Assembly (NCBI GenBank): GCA_001314655.1 | Contig: LJSF01000043.1 | Span: forward strand, 124,001-188,000 | Source of the DNA: Rhodobacteraceae bacterium HLUCCA08 | Lineage (GTDB): Bacteria; Pseudomonadota; Alphaproteobacteria; Rhodobacterales; Rhodobacteraceae | DNA: 64,000 nucleotides | Direction of reading: 5' to 3' | Part shown: one piece after another, positions 18,979-26,855 of the stretch | Position numbering within the stretch: the stretch's first letter is position 1 | How the letters are laid out: every line of letters begins with the position of its first letter | Program-made: the position numbers and the translations under genes | The notes under the pieces: generated by a model | Database searches by the model: none | Told to the model about the DNA's origin: nothing | What the model saw: the letters and a program-made list of their open reading frames with translations, nothing else

Positions 18979-19560
18979 CTAGCGCAGGGTCCAGACCATC
19001 GTCGTTGCGCCGTCGAAGCCGAACAGGTGCCGCAGCGGTCCGGTTCGCGCCCGTGCGACCGGTTCGAAGCCGCGCCGCTCATATAGCCGCCGGGCGCGGT
19101 CATTGCCGTCGATCACGTCCAGCCGCACCGCCGAATAGCCCCGGGCCAGCGCCTCGCGGCCCAGCGCCCCGATCAGGTCCGACCCGACACCGCGGCCCCG
19201 CGCCTCGGGGGCGACGAAGATCCCGTCGACCAGGAACCGGGCATTGTCCAGGTCGCGTTCCAGCAGGCTCAGCGCCGTGGCCCGCCACAGCCCGCCGAAC
19301 AGGCCATAGCTGCCGACCAGATCCGCGATCCCGAAATCGAGCAGCGCGCCGGACCGGGTCTTGAACCCGGCGACCCCGGTCAGATGGCCCAGCCCATCCC
19401 GGGCCACCAGGGCGTGATCCGGGTCCAGTCGCGGCGCGATGAAGGCGCGGGCGCGATCCCCGGGCCCCAGGGTCCGGCCCAGCTTGGCGCCGAACGCCTC
19501 CCAATAGAGGGCGGCGATACGGCCCCGTTCGGCCTCGGAGAACCCCCGGCTCACGGCCAT
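18979..19560 (-). CDS. GNAT-family N-acetyltransferase
   Basis: A 193-residue acetyl-CoA-dependent acetyltransferase. The acetyl-CoA loop is VDGIFVAPEARGRGVGSDLI (about 112-131), followed by ALARGYSAVRLDVIDGNDRA and RRLYERRGFEPVARART of the last strands. The substrate is unknown. It is the last gene of a minus-strand operon with the DUF429-like gene and mobA, overlapping its upstream neighbour by 10 bases. Confidence 0.85.
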   Translation of the reverse strand: MAVSRGFSEAERGRIAALYWEAFGAKLGRTLGPGDRARAFIAPRLDPDHALVARDGLGHLTGVAGFKTRSGALLDFGIADLVGSYGLFGGLWRATALSLLERDLDNARFLVDGIFVAPEARGRGVGSDLIGALGREALARGYSAVRLDVIDGNDRARRLYERRGFEPVARARTGPLRHLFGFDGATTMVWTLR

Positions 19561-20408
19561 GTGGCGACTTGTGTCAGCGCGGCCTCATGGCCCAGTCCCA
19601 GGATCCAGCCCTCGGCCCCGGTGTCGGGCACCTCCAGCAGCGGCGCCAGCGCCGGCCCCAGTCGCGCCAGCGCCCGCGCCATCACCATGACCTGCACCGC
19701 GTCCTTGACCGGATGCAGAGGCGATGCCGCCGCCACCGCCGGCGCGATCAGCGACGGCCAGATCTCGACCATGGCGATGGGCCGGTCCAGCGGCTCGAAC
19801 GGCCAGATGGCGACCTGCCCGGCAAAGCGGCGCCTGAGGCGGGCCAGCACCGGCAGGCCCATCAGGACCTGGCTGCCCACCGCCCCGGCGCCCGACAATT
19901 GCCAGCAGGTAAAGGCCCCCTTGGCGCGCTGTTCGCAGACCCGCCGCTCGGGGAAGGGGTTCGGCGTGCGCACCCGCCCCTTGCGCGGCAGGTGATCCAC
20001 GTCGCGTTTCAGCCCGTTGCCCCAGAACGGCCCGACCCCGGGCAGGCTCGAATTGATCTGTCCCGCGATCTCGAACCTGTTGTTGGCGTTGGGTGCATCT
20101 TCGATCCGGGCCTCCAGCCAGTCCCACAAGGCCAGGGCGTCCTCCGTCCCGGTGATCGCCTCGGAGAACCCGGCGGGATAGCCGAAGGGAAAGTCGAACC
20201 CCGCCAGAACCCGCCGCCCGGCCGCGCGCTCGGCCTCGAACCGGTCCGTTAGCCAGGCTTCGGCCAGTTGCCGGTTGCGGCAATAGACGGGATTTTCAGG
20301 GCCGTCCGGGGTTTCGGCCCCGATCCAGATCGCATCGGCCTTTGGGCGCGGGCCGCGATCGTTGCCGCCGGACCAGTCGACCATCAGGATCGTGTCCCAG
20401 CCGGTCAC
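19551..20408 (-). CDS. Uncharacterised protein of the mobA operon (DUF429/RNase H-like fold suspected)
   Basis: A 285-residue protein starting at a GTG that overlaps the mobA stop by 4 bases (GTGA, 20405-20408), a sign of coupling. The N terminus ILMVDWSGGNDRGPRPKADA and the later VLAGFDFPFGYPAG recall the strand-Asp patterns of DUF429-type RNase H-like folds; VEIWPSLIAP is also conserved-looking. In Rhodobacterales genomes this neighbour of mobA has been labelled molybdopterin guanine dinucleotide synthesis, by position as far as I know. No catalytic role can be assigned from sequence. Confidence 0.7.
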   Translation of the reverse strand: MTGWDTILMVDWSGGNDRGPRPKADAIWIGAETPDGPENPVYCRNRQLAEAWLTDRFEAERAAGRRVLAGFDFPFGYPAGFSEAITGTEDALALWDWLEARIEDAPNANNRFEIAGQINSSLPGVGPFWGNGLKRDVDHLPRKGRVRTPNPFPERRVCEQRAKGAFTCWQLSGAGAVGSQVLMGLPVLARLRRRFAGQVAIWPFEPLDRPIAMVEIWPSLIAPAVAAASPLHPVKDAVQVMVMARALARLGPALAPLLEVPDTGAEGWILGLGHEAALTQVATWP

Positions 20409-20983
20409 GCCCAGCCCTCTGCCCGGGCCAGATCCTCGGGCGTGTTGATGTTGAAGAAGGGGGGCGGGTCGGTGTCCTCGAACCGCACCGGCGTGGCACC
20501 GATCGCCTCGGCCCAGTCGCCGACCTTGCGGGTGCCGGCATCGAGCGCCGCGCGCAGCCCCGGTGCCGCCGCGACGGGCCATAGCCCGAAGACCGGGTGG
20601 GGACCGTCCGCGGTGGCGGCGATGGCCGGGGCGCCCGCGGCCGCCAGCCGGTCCACCAGGTCGGCCGGAAAGACCGGGGTGTCGGCGGCAACGGTGACGA
20701 CACTTTGCGCGCCCTGCGCCAAGGCCCAGTCCAGCGCGGCCAGGATCCCCGCCAGCGGCCCGGCAAAGCCCGCGACCGGATCGGGCAGGACCGGCAGGCC
20801 GAAGGTTGCGAACCGCGCCGGGTCACCATTGGCGTTGATCGCAAGCGCGCCCGCCTGCGGCGCCAGCCGGTCGATCACATGGGACAGCATCGGCCGCCCG
20901 CCCAGCCACATCAGCGCCTTGTCGGTGCCGCCCATCCGGCGCCCGCGGCCCCCGGCCAGGATGACCGCCGGCGGCCTAGCCAC
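20405..20983 (-). CDS. mobA: Molybdenum cofactor guanylyltransferase
   Basis: A 192-residue enzyme that attaches GMP to molybdopterin to form the guanine dinucleotide cofactor used by DMSO-reductase-family enzymes. The GTP site is ILAGGRGRRMGGTDKAL at the N terminus, the metal-binding block is VAADTPVFP, and NINTPEDL is near the C terminus. It overlaps the upstream membrane-protein gene by 8 bases and the downstream DUF429-like gene by 4. Together with moaD, moaE and moaB it shows the organism makes Mo-bis-MGD cofactor. Confidence 0.94.
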   Translation of the reverse strand: MARPPAVILAGGRGRRMGGTDKALMWLGGRPMLSHVIDRLAPQAGALAINANGDPARFATFGLPVLPDPVAGFAGPLAGILAALDWALAQGAQSVVTVAADTPVFPADLVDRLAAAGAPAIAATADGPHPVFGLWPVAAAPGLRAALDAGTRKVGDWAEAIGATPVRFEDTDPPPFFNINTPEDLARAEGWA

Positions 20984-21506
20984 GCCCGATCCGCGCCCGC
21001 GCCTCGGCCACCAGGGCCTTCACCGCCGCCGCGTCGCCGATCGCGGTCCTGGGCAGGCCGAACCCGACCCCGCCGCTGGTCAGCACCACGACCTCGCGCC
21101 CCTCGACCACATCGTCGATATGGGTCCAGGCGGTGACCCACTGGGTCGCGCCAGAGCGATAGACCAGGCCGGTCTCGGTCAGGCTGATTTCTTCCGGGCC
21201 GGCCAGGCGCGGCGTGCCGACGATCCCGCGGGCCAGGCGGTGAAGGGGCAGGGTGATCCCGGCGAACCAGATCGCACCGCCGGCCAGGGCGCCGAACGGC
21301 AGCGCGACCGCGGGGGGCAACCCGATGCGGGGCGCCAGCAGCGTCATCACGCCCAGCCCGCCGATCGCCGCCAGGGCCAGGCTGGCCGTGCCCAGAACGG
21401 CTTCGCGAAACCGCATCGCCCGGGTGCCCAGCGTCTGCCCGGCCAGCACCATCGCCTCCAGCATCTGGGCCTTGCTGGTCCGGAACGCGAACCGATCCTG
21501 TGGCAT
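20976..21506 (-). CDS. Small membrane protein, YcxB/PH-like C-terminal domain suspected
   Basis: A 176-residue protein with two membrane helices (about 45-63 and 68-88) and a C-terminal segment PEEISLTETGLVYRSGATQW then HIDDVVEGREVVVLTSGG. This resembles the strands of YcxB-like or bacterial PH-like domains. The start at 21506 (MPQDRFAFRTSK) has GAGGGG seven bases upstream; an ATG 15 bases earlier is also in frame. It is first in the mobA operon, overlapping mobA by 8 bases. Function unknown. Confidence 0.65.
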   Translation of the reverse strand: MPQDRFAFRTSKAQMLEAMVLAGQTLGTRAMRFREAVLGTASLALAAIGGLGVMTLLAPRIGLPPAVALPFGALAGGAIWFAGITLPLHRLARGIVGTPRLAGPEEISLTETGLVYRSGATQWVTAWTHIDDVVEGREVVVLTSGGVGFGLPRTAIGDAAAVKALVAEARARIGRG

Positions 21507-21564
21507 GTCGTATCCCCTCACGGCACCGCTTTACCCTTCTGGCCGCGCAGCATAAGGCAGTCCA

Positions 21565-22275
21565 ATGACAGCCTCCAGCCCGACCTCGCCCTTCCTGCTC
21601 GGCCTGCGCGACGGCTTGCCGTTCATCGTCGTGGTCGGCCCCTTCGCGCTGCTGTTCGGGGTGGTCGCGACCGAGGCGGGCTTGCAACTGTCCCAGACCA
21701 TGGCCTTTTCGACCGTGGTGATCGCCGGTGCGTCGCAATTCGCGGCGTTGCAGCAGATCCAGATCGGCGCGCCGACCCTGATGGTGGTGGCCACCGCGCT
21801 GGCGGTGAACCTGCGCATGGCGATGTATTCGGCCGCGCTGACCCCCTGGCTTGGCCCGGCGCCGTTCTGGCAGCGGGCGTTGATCGCCTATGCCATCGTC
21901 GACCAGACCTATGCCCTGTCCGTCGCCCGGTTCGAACAGAACCCGGCCTGGTCGATCCCCCAGCGGGTGCGCTATTTCTTCGGCACGGTCACCCCGATCC
22001 TGCCGCTCTGGGTGCTGCTGACGGCGGTGGGGATGCTGGTCGGCGCGGCGATCCCGGGCTGGCTGGCGCTGGATTTCGCGGTGCCGATCTGTTTCCTGGC
22101 GATCATCGGCCCGATGCTGCGCACCCCGGCGCATATGGCCGCGGCGCTGACCTCGATCCTGCTGGCGCTGGTGTTTTCCGGGCTGCCCTACGGTTCGGGC
22201 CTGCTGCTGGCCGCGGTCTGCGCCATGATCGTCGGCGCCCGGGTCGAGATCTGGGCCGAGGCGCGCCGGACATGA
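21565..22275 (+). CDS. azlC: AzlC-type branched-chain amino acid exporter, large subunit
   Basis: A 236-residue membrane protein with about seven helices. AFSTVVIAGASQFAALQQIQ and TALAVNLRMAMYSAAL are hallmark AzlC blocks. AzlC works with the small subunit AzlD to export branched-chain amino acids; the exact substrate here is inferred from family. Its stop overlaps the azlD start (ATGA, 22272-22275). It is divergent from the YcxB-like gene across 58 bases. Confidence 0.93.
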   Translation: MTASSPTSPFLLGLRDGLPFIVVVGPFALLFGVVATEAGLQLSQTMAFSTVVIAGASQFAALQQIQIGAPTLMVVATALAVNLRMAMYSAALTPWLGPAPFWQRALIAYAIVDQTYALSVARFEQNPAWSIPQRVRYFFGTVTPILPLWVLLTAVGMLVGAAIPGWLALDFAVPICFLAIIGPMLRTPAHMAAALTSILLALVFSGLPYGSGLLLAAVCAMIVGARVEIWAEARRT

Positions 22276-22601
22276 CCCAGGTCTGGACCATCATCCTGGT
22301 GCTGGGGGCCGCGACCTATCTGGTGCGGCTGTCGTTTCTGGGGCTGGTCGGTGACCGGCCGCTGCCGGCCTGGCTGATCCGGCATCTGCGCTATACCGCC
22401 GTCGCCGTGCTGCCCGGGCTGGTCGCGCCGCTGGTGCTGTGGCCCGAGGCGACCGGTGGTGCGCCCGACCCCGCCCGGCTGGCCGCGGCGGCGGTGACGC
22501 TGGGCGTGGGGCTGTGGCGCAAATCGGTGCTTTGGGCGATGGGGGCGGGGGCGGCGACGCTTTACGCCGGGCTGGCGCTTACGGGCTGGGCGACAGGCTG
22601 A
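22272..22601 (+). CDS. azlD: AzlD-type branched-chain amino acid exporter, small subunit
   Basis: A 109-residue protein with four predicted membrane helices. It starts MTQVWTIILVLGAATYLVRL and contains HLRYTAVAVLPGLVAPLVL, typical of AzlD. It starts inside the azlC stop codon. Its last 23 bases (22579-22601) overlap the 3' end of the convergent lipoprotein gene on the opposite strand. Confidence 0.92.
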   Translation: MTQVWTIILVLGAATYLVRLSFLGLVGDRPLPAWLIRHLRYTAVAVLPGLVAPLVLWPEATGGAPDPARLAAAAVTLGVGLWRKSVLWAMGAGAATLYAGLALTGWATG

Positions 22602-23202
22602 CGAAACTGTCGAATTCGGCCAAGGCCTCGGACTTGTCGTCGGAATCGGTTTCCCGGTGTTCGCGCTGGCGCACCCCGGGCAGGGCGGCGAACTGGCGCA
22701 TCAGGTTGTCGGGAAACCAGGTCGTGCGCAGCGATTCGAGCCCCGGCAGCCGCCGCAAAACGGCCGAGGTATCGGTGGTGCAGCGCGCCTTGGCCACCGG
22801 CCCGGCGGCCTCGACCCCGCGCAGGGCCATCTCGGCCGCCTCGGCCGAAACCTCCAGGTGCTGGATCACCGTGTAATAGGTGATCCGGCTGTGATAGCTG
22901 ACATAGAAATCGGCGATCCGCGGCGTGATCCCGTAATGCACGTCGTTGCGTTCGGGGATGCTGGGATGGCCGAAAGTGCCGGCAGGGTCGAAGATCACCC
23001 GCTGGCTGGCATTGATCATCAGGCCGGTATGGGCGCCGTTATCGGTGCCGGTGTTCTTCATCGTGAACAGGGTCAGGGCCGGCGGCCCCGGATGGACATA
23101 GGCCGCGCGCTGCACGACATCATCGGGCGCCCAGGCATATTCGCCGCTGCCGCAGGCGGCCAACGCCAGCGGCGCGCCGATCAGGAACCCGCGTCGGTCC
23201 AT
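22579..23202 (-). CDS. Tat-type lipoprotein, conserved hypothetical
   Basis: A 207-residue protein with a twin-arginine-like start (DRRGFLIGAPLALAACGSG) and a lipobox LAAC with C17, so it is predicted to be exported folded and lipid-anchored. The body has ALTLFTMKNTGTDNGAHTGL, MINASQRVIFDPAGTFGHP and FYVSYHSRITYYTVIQHLEV, which looks well conserved, but I cannot name the domain. Its 3' end overlaps azlD by 23 bases. The aa3 subunit IV gene lies just upstream on the same strand (5 bases), so the two may be co-transcribed. Confidence 0.75.
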   Translation of the reverse strand: MDRRGFLIGAPLALAACGSGEYAWAPDDVVQRAAYVHPGPPALTLFTMKNTGTDNGAHTGLMINASQRVIFDPAGTFGHPSIPERNDVHYGITPRIADFYVSYHSRITYYTVIQHLEVSAEAAEMALRGVEAAGPVAKARCTTDTSAVLRRLPGLESLRTTWFPDNLMRQFAALPGVRQREHRETDSDDKSEALAEFDSFVSLSPSP

Positions 23203-23207
23203 TCCGG

Positions 23208-23342
23208 TCAGGCGTTGATCAGGGCCAGCAGGATCAGCGCGACGATGATGACGATCGAGGCCCGGACGGTCAGGGCCATGAACCCGGCAAAGGTCTGTTC
23301 CTGGGTGCGGATATCCATCTCGCCGTGCTTGTGGTCAGCCAT
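23208..23342 (-). CDS. aa3-type cytochrome c oxidase subunit IV, 44 residues
   Basis: A 44-residue peptide, reading MADHKHGEMDIRTQEQTF then a single hydrophobic helix (ASIVIIVALILLALINA). This matches the tiny bacterial aa3 oxidase subunit IV of Rhodobacterales/Paracoccus, one transmembrane helix that sits beside subunits I and III. The start is the ATG at 23342 and the stop TGA at 23208-23210. It is far from any other oxidase gene in the window, as is usual for this subunit. It ends 5 bases before the lipoprotein start. The match is from memory of the family, without a search. Confidence 0.85.
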   Translation of the reverse strand: MADHKHGEMDIRTQEQTFAGFMALTVRASIVIIVALILLALINA

Positions 23343-23419
23343 GTCTTGGTCCTTGCAGCGTGGTCGTTTCGTCGCTCAATAGTCGATTCATCCGGCCCTG
23401 TCAGCCCCGGCCGTGACCG

Positions 23420-23884
23420 TCACTCGGCCGCGTCCTCAAGGTCGCTGGCCAGGCGGAACCCGATGCGCACCGGCTCGGCCTTGTCCCGGGGCCGGGGCAG
23501 GGCGCGCAGCATCACCGACAACTGGGTCACGTGCTGGATCAGCTGGGTGCGGGTGCCGGTGGCGTCACTGCCGTAGAAGGTGATGAGGTCGGGATCGAAA
23601 TAGCCCAGCCCCTCGATCCGCAGGACACCGGTGGTGTCGCCGGCAAAGCCCATCGCGACCTCGTGATCCGCATCCAGCCGGTCCTCGAAATTCTTGATGT
23701 AGAGGATCAGCCGCTCATAGGCCCAGCGCGCCGGGCTCTTGCCCTCGGCGGGGGATTGAAGCGCCCGGGGCAGGCCTTCGGTATCCTGCGGCTTGCGGGT
23801 CGGGTCGGCATGGACCTCGTGCACCTGCGGCAGGGCGGTGGCCTCGTGGGCCTCGGCGGTGGTGGCGATGGGGGGGTCGGTCAT
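23420..23884 (-). CDS. Conserved hypothetical protein (DUF6173-like)
   Basis: A 154-residue soluble protein. The first 45 residues are low-complexity; the rest carries ARWAYERLILYIKNFEDRLD, HEVAMGFAGDTTGVLRIEGL, GYFDPDLITFYGSDATGTRT and QLIQHVTQLSVMLRALPRP. I associate this with the DUF6173 family, moderately surely. Function unknown. The start at 23884 is the ATG giving MTDPPIATT; the frame opens 16 codons earlier. Confidence 0.65.
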   Translation of the reverse strand: MTDPPIATTAEAHEATALPQVHEVHADPTRKPQDTEGLPRALQSPAEGKSPARWAYERLILYIKNFEDRLDADHEVAMGFAGDTTGVLRIEGLGYFDPDLITFYGSDATGTRTQLIQHVTQLSVMLRALPRPRDKAEPVRIGFRLASDLEDAAE

Positions 23885-23950
23885 TGCGGGAGTATCGGCG
23901 CAACAATGGGCCGCGTGCAACCTTTGAGCCATACCGGCGCGGCGTTCGGC

Positions 23951-24985
23951 CTACACCGCCTGGAACCAATACGCGCCGTCGTCGCCCAGCCGGCGCCGGG
24001 CCCGGCCGGCCTGGTGCAGGTGGTTGAGATGCGCCACCGCCTCGACCAGCGCGAGGCCATATGCGCCCTCGTCGATCTCGCGCTTGAAGAGCGGGGCGAA
24101 ACAATCGCGGGCCCGGCGCGGTTCGGCCAGGTGGTCGACCAGCCGGGCCAGGGCGCCGTGGTGGTTTTCGGCCAGCTGGTCCAGCCGGGTCGGCAGCCCG
24201 CGATAGGGCAGCTTGTGACCGGGCAGGACCAGCTGCGCCTCGGTCGCGTGCGGGGCGAGCCGGGCGCAGGCGGCCAGCCAGTCGGCCAGCGGGTCGGCCT
24301 CGGGCTCGGTCGGGTAGACGCCGATATTGGGGCTGATCGACGGCAACAACTGATCGCCGCCCAGCACCAGCTCGCCATCCACCGACCAGAAGGTCGCGTG
24401 TTCGGGGGCGTGGCCATCGCCCATGCGCACGATCCAGTCGCGCCCGCCGATGGTGATCGTCTGGCCCTCGGTCAGCCGGGTATAGCCCAGCGGCAACGTG
24501 TGGACGCAATCGGCGAAGTTGAACGGGCGCTCGTCCATCCGCTGGGCAAGGATGTCCGCGCGCATGCCGGCGCGGGTGTAGAATTGCACGGTCTCGGGCG
24601 GATAGCTGGCCTGTTCGTCCAGCACCAGCATCCGCGCCATCAGCCAGCCGGTGCGCGGCATCGCCAGCGCGGCCCCCCGCGCCACGAACCAGCCCGCGAG
24701 GCCGACATGGTCGGGGTGGTGATGGGTGCAGATCACCCGCGTCACCGGCCTGCCCGCCAGAGGCCCGTCCAGCAGCTCCTGCCACAGCGCCCGGCCCTTG
24801 CGGCTGTCGACCCCGGTATCGATCAGGGTCCAGCCGTCGCCGTCATCCAGGGCGAAGACGTTGACATGGTCCAGCGCCATCGGCAGCGGCAGGCGCATCC
24901 ACAGCACGCCCGTCGCCACCTCGATCGCGGTGCCGCGCTCGGGCGGGGCGTCCCACGGATAGCGTATCCCGGCCCGATCCTTCAT
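23951..24985 (-). CDS. Metallo-beta-lactamase-fold hydrolase
   Basis: A 344-residue MBL-fold protein. The zinc motif is THHHPDH (in RVICTHHHPDHVGLAGWFV), with the later metal residues in MGDGHAPEHATFW, LVLGGDQLLPSISPNI and VLPGHKLPY. The length and C-terminal helical domain (DQLAENHHGALARLVDHLAE) fit a glyoxalase II/RNase Z-like hydrolase sometimes found beside acyl-CoA dehydrogenases. Substrate unknown. The ATG at 24985 (MKDRAGIRYP) is the likely start. It lies 65 bases downstream of the acyl-CoA dehydrogenase gene on the same strand. Confidence 0.85.
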   Translation of the reverse strand: MKDRAGIRYPWDAPPERGTAIEVATGVLWMRLPLPMALDHVNVFALDDGDGWTLIDTGVDSRKGRALWQELLDGPLAGRPVTRVICTHHHPDHVGLAGWFVARGAALAMPRTGWLMARMLVLDEQASYPPETVQFYTRAGMRADILAQRMDERPFNFADCVHTLPLGYTRLTEGQTITIGGRDWIVRMGDGHAPEHATFWSVDGELVLGGDQLLPSISPNIGVYPTEPEADPLADWLAACARLAPHATEAQLVLPGHKLPYRGLPTRLDQLAENHHGALARLVDHLAEPRRARDCFAPLFKREIDEGAYGLALVEAVAHLNHLHQAGRARRRLGDDGAYWFQAV

Positions 24986-25050
24986 GCGTTGTCTTGTCCC
25001 TTCATCCCGGCAGAAACCCATCGGCCCGGCGTTGCCCACGGAGCGCCGGC

Positions 25051-26742
25051 TCAGGCCTCCAGGTCGTTCGCTGTCACCGCCATGACCGGCGCGGCGCCGT
25101 CACGCAATTGCGCCAGCAGCCCCTGATGTTCGGGCAGCATCCGCCCGATATAGAACCGCGCCAGCCGGGCGCGCCCGCTGCCCGGTGCGGCCTGGGCCGC
25201 GGCCAGGTGATAATGCGCCCCCAGCACCCGGGCGAAGGCCCGCAGATAGGGCACCGCGCCGGCATCGCGATCCTCGGCCGGCTGGCCCAGCAGCCATTCG
25301 GTCGCCTCGCGCAGGGTCTCGGCGGCCTGCCACAGCGGTTCGGCCAGGTCCGGGGCGCGGCCGCGGGCAGCCTCGGCGGCGGCCTCGACCTCGTCCAGCA
25401 GGCGGAACGCGGCCTCTCCGCCATCGGCCATCTTGCGGCCGACCAGATCCATCGCCTGGATCCCGTTGGTGCCTTCGTAGATCGTCGACACGCGGATATC
25501 GCGGGCGAATTGCGCGGCGCCGGTTTCCTCGATCACGCCCATGCCGCCCCAGACCTGGATGCCCGTCTGGGCGACCTCGTTGCCGATATCGGTGCCGAAG
25601 GCCTTGGCGATCGGCGTCAGCAGCGCGGCGCGGGCGGCCCAGTCGGCCTCGCCGGTGGCGTGCTGCATGTCGATCGCCGCGGCGCAGGCCATGCAGATCG
25701 ACCGGGCGGCAAAGATCTCGGCCTTCATCGTGGCCAGCATCCGCCGGACATCCGGGTAGTCGATGATCACCGACCGGCCCTGGCGGCGCTCCTGCGCATG
25801 GGCCAGGGCGTGCTGATAGGCGGCCTCGGCCACGCCCACCCCTTGCGTGCCGACGCCAAGCCGGGCGTTGTTCATCATCGTGAACATCGCCGCCAGCCCG
25901 CCATTCGGCTGCCCCACCATCCAGCCGGTCGCGCCGGAATAGTCCATCACGCAGGTGGGCGAGGCATGCAGGCCCAGCTTGTGCTCCAGGCTGACGACCC
26001 GCAGATCGTTGCGCGCGCCGGGCGTGCCGTCCGGGTTCGGCAGGAATTTCGGCACCAGGAACAGCGAAATCCCCTTCGATCCCGCCGGCGCATCGGGCAG
26101 CCGGGCCAGCACCAGGTGGCTGATGTTCTCCGTCAGATCGTGATCGCCCCAGGAAATGTAGATCTTTTGCCCGGTGATCGCATGGCTGCCGTCGCCATTG
26201 GGGTCGGCCCGGGTGCGCAGCGCGCCCAGATCGGTGCCGGCCTGCGGCTCGGTCAGGTTCATCGTCGCGCCCCATTCGCCGCTGGTCAGGCGCGGCAGAT
26301 AGAGCGCCTTCAATTCGTCGCTGGCATGGGCCTCGAGCGCCTCGATCTGGCCCTGGGTCATCAGCGGCTTGAGCCCGAAGGACAGGCAGGCCCCGTTCAT
26401 GAACTCGTTGACCGCGTTGGTCAGCGACAGGGGCAGGCCCATCCCGCCATGTTCGGGGTCGGCCGAGGCGCCCATCCAGCCGCCCGCCGCCATTTCGGCA
26501 TAGGCGTCGCGAAACCCGTCGGGGGTGCGCACCACGCCGTTCTCCAGCACCGATCCCTGCTGATCGCCGATCCGCTGCAACGGGGCCAGGACCTGGTCCA
26601 TGAACCGTCCCGCCTCGGTCAGGATCGCCTCGGCCATGTCGGGGGTCGCCTCGGCGAATTTCCCGGTCCCCGCGACCGCGTCGAAGCCGACCACGTGATC
26701 GAGGACAAAGCGGATTTCATCGACCGGCGAACGATAGGGCAT
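25051..26742 (-). CDS. Acyl-CoA dehydrogenase, large (FadE/DmdC-like) type
   Basis: A 563-residue flavoprotein of the long acyl-CoA dehydrogenase class that carries an extra C-terminal domain. Family blocks are MTQGQIEALEAHASDELKAL, WGATMNLTEPQAGTDLGALR, YSGATGWMVG, and the FAD/adenine block STIYEGTNGIQAMDLVGRKM. Roseobacters use this class for fatty acids and for methylmercaptopropionyl-CoA (DmdC); the sequence does not decide between them. Electrons would go to ETF and then the oxidoreductase at 15555. The ATG at 26742 (MPYRSPVDE) is the standard start. Confidence 0.88.
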   Translation of the reverse strand: MPYRSPVDEIRFVLDHVVGFDAVAGTGKFAEATPDMAEAILTEAGRFMDQVLAPLQRIGDQQGSVLENGVVRTPDGFRDAYAEMAAGGWMGASADPEHGGMGLPLSLTNAVNEFMNGACLSFGLKPLMTQGQIEALEAHASDELKALYLPRLTSGEWGATMNLTEPQAGTDLGALRTRADPNGDGSHAITGQKIYISWGDHDLTENISHLVLARLPDAPAGSKGISLFLVPKFLPNPDGTPGARNDLRVVSLEHKLGLHASPTCVMDYSGATGWMVGQPNGGLAAMFTMMNNARLGVGTQGVGVAEAAYQHALAHAQERRQGRSVIIDYPDVRRMLATMKAEIFAARSICMACAAAIDMQHATGEADWAARAALLTPIAKAFGTDIGNEVAQTGIQVWGGMGVIEETGAAQFARDIRVSTIYEGTNGIQAMDLVGRKMADGGEAAFRLLDEVEAAAEAARGRAPDLAEPLWQAAETLREATEWLLGQPAEDRDAGAVPYLRAFARVLGAHYHLAAAQAAPGSGRARLARFYIGRMLPEHQGLLAQLRDGAAPVMAVTANDLEA

Positions 26743-26855
26743 TGCAACCTCCCTCTGGCGCGGCGCTTGGCACCGGGCGGGCACCGGATTAAGAGCCTCT
26801 GAATGGGTCGAAACCTGACCGCCCCGCGGGGCAAGAGCAACGAAAACGCCACGTC

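Noticed and set aside
20268-22601. A 777-codon plus-strand frame spanning mobA region and azlCD
   Set aside because: Only its last part is real (azlD at 22272); the rest is a shadow of the minus-strand mobA operon.
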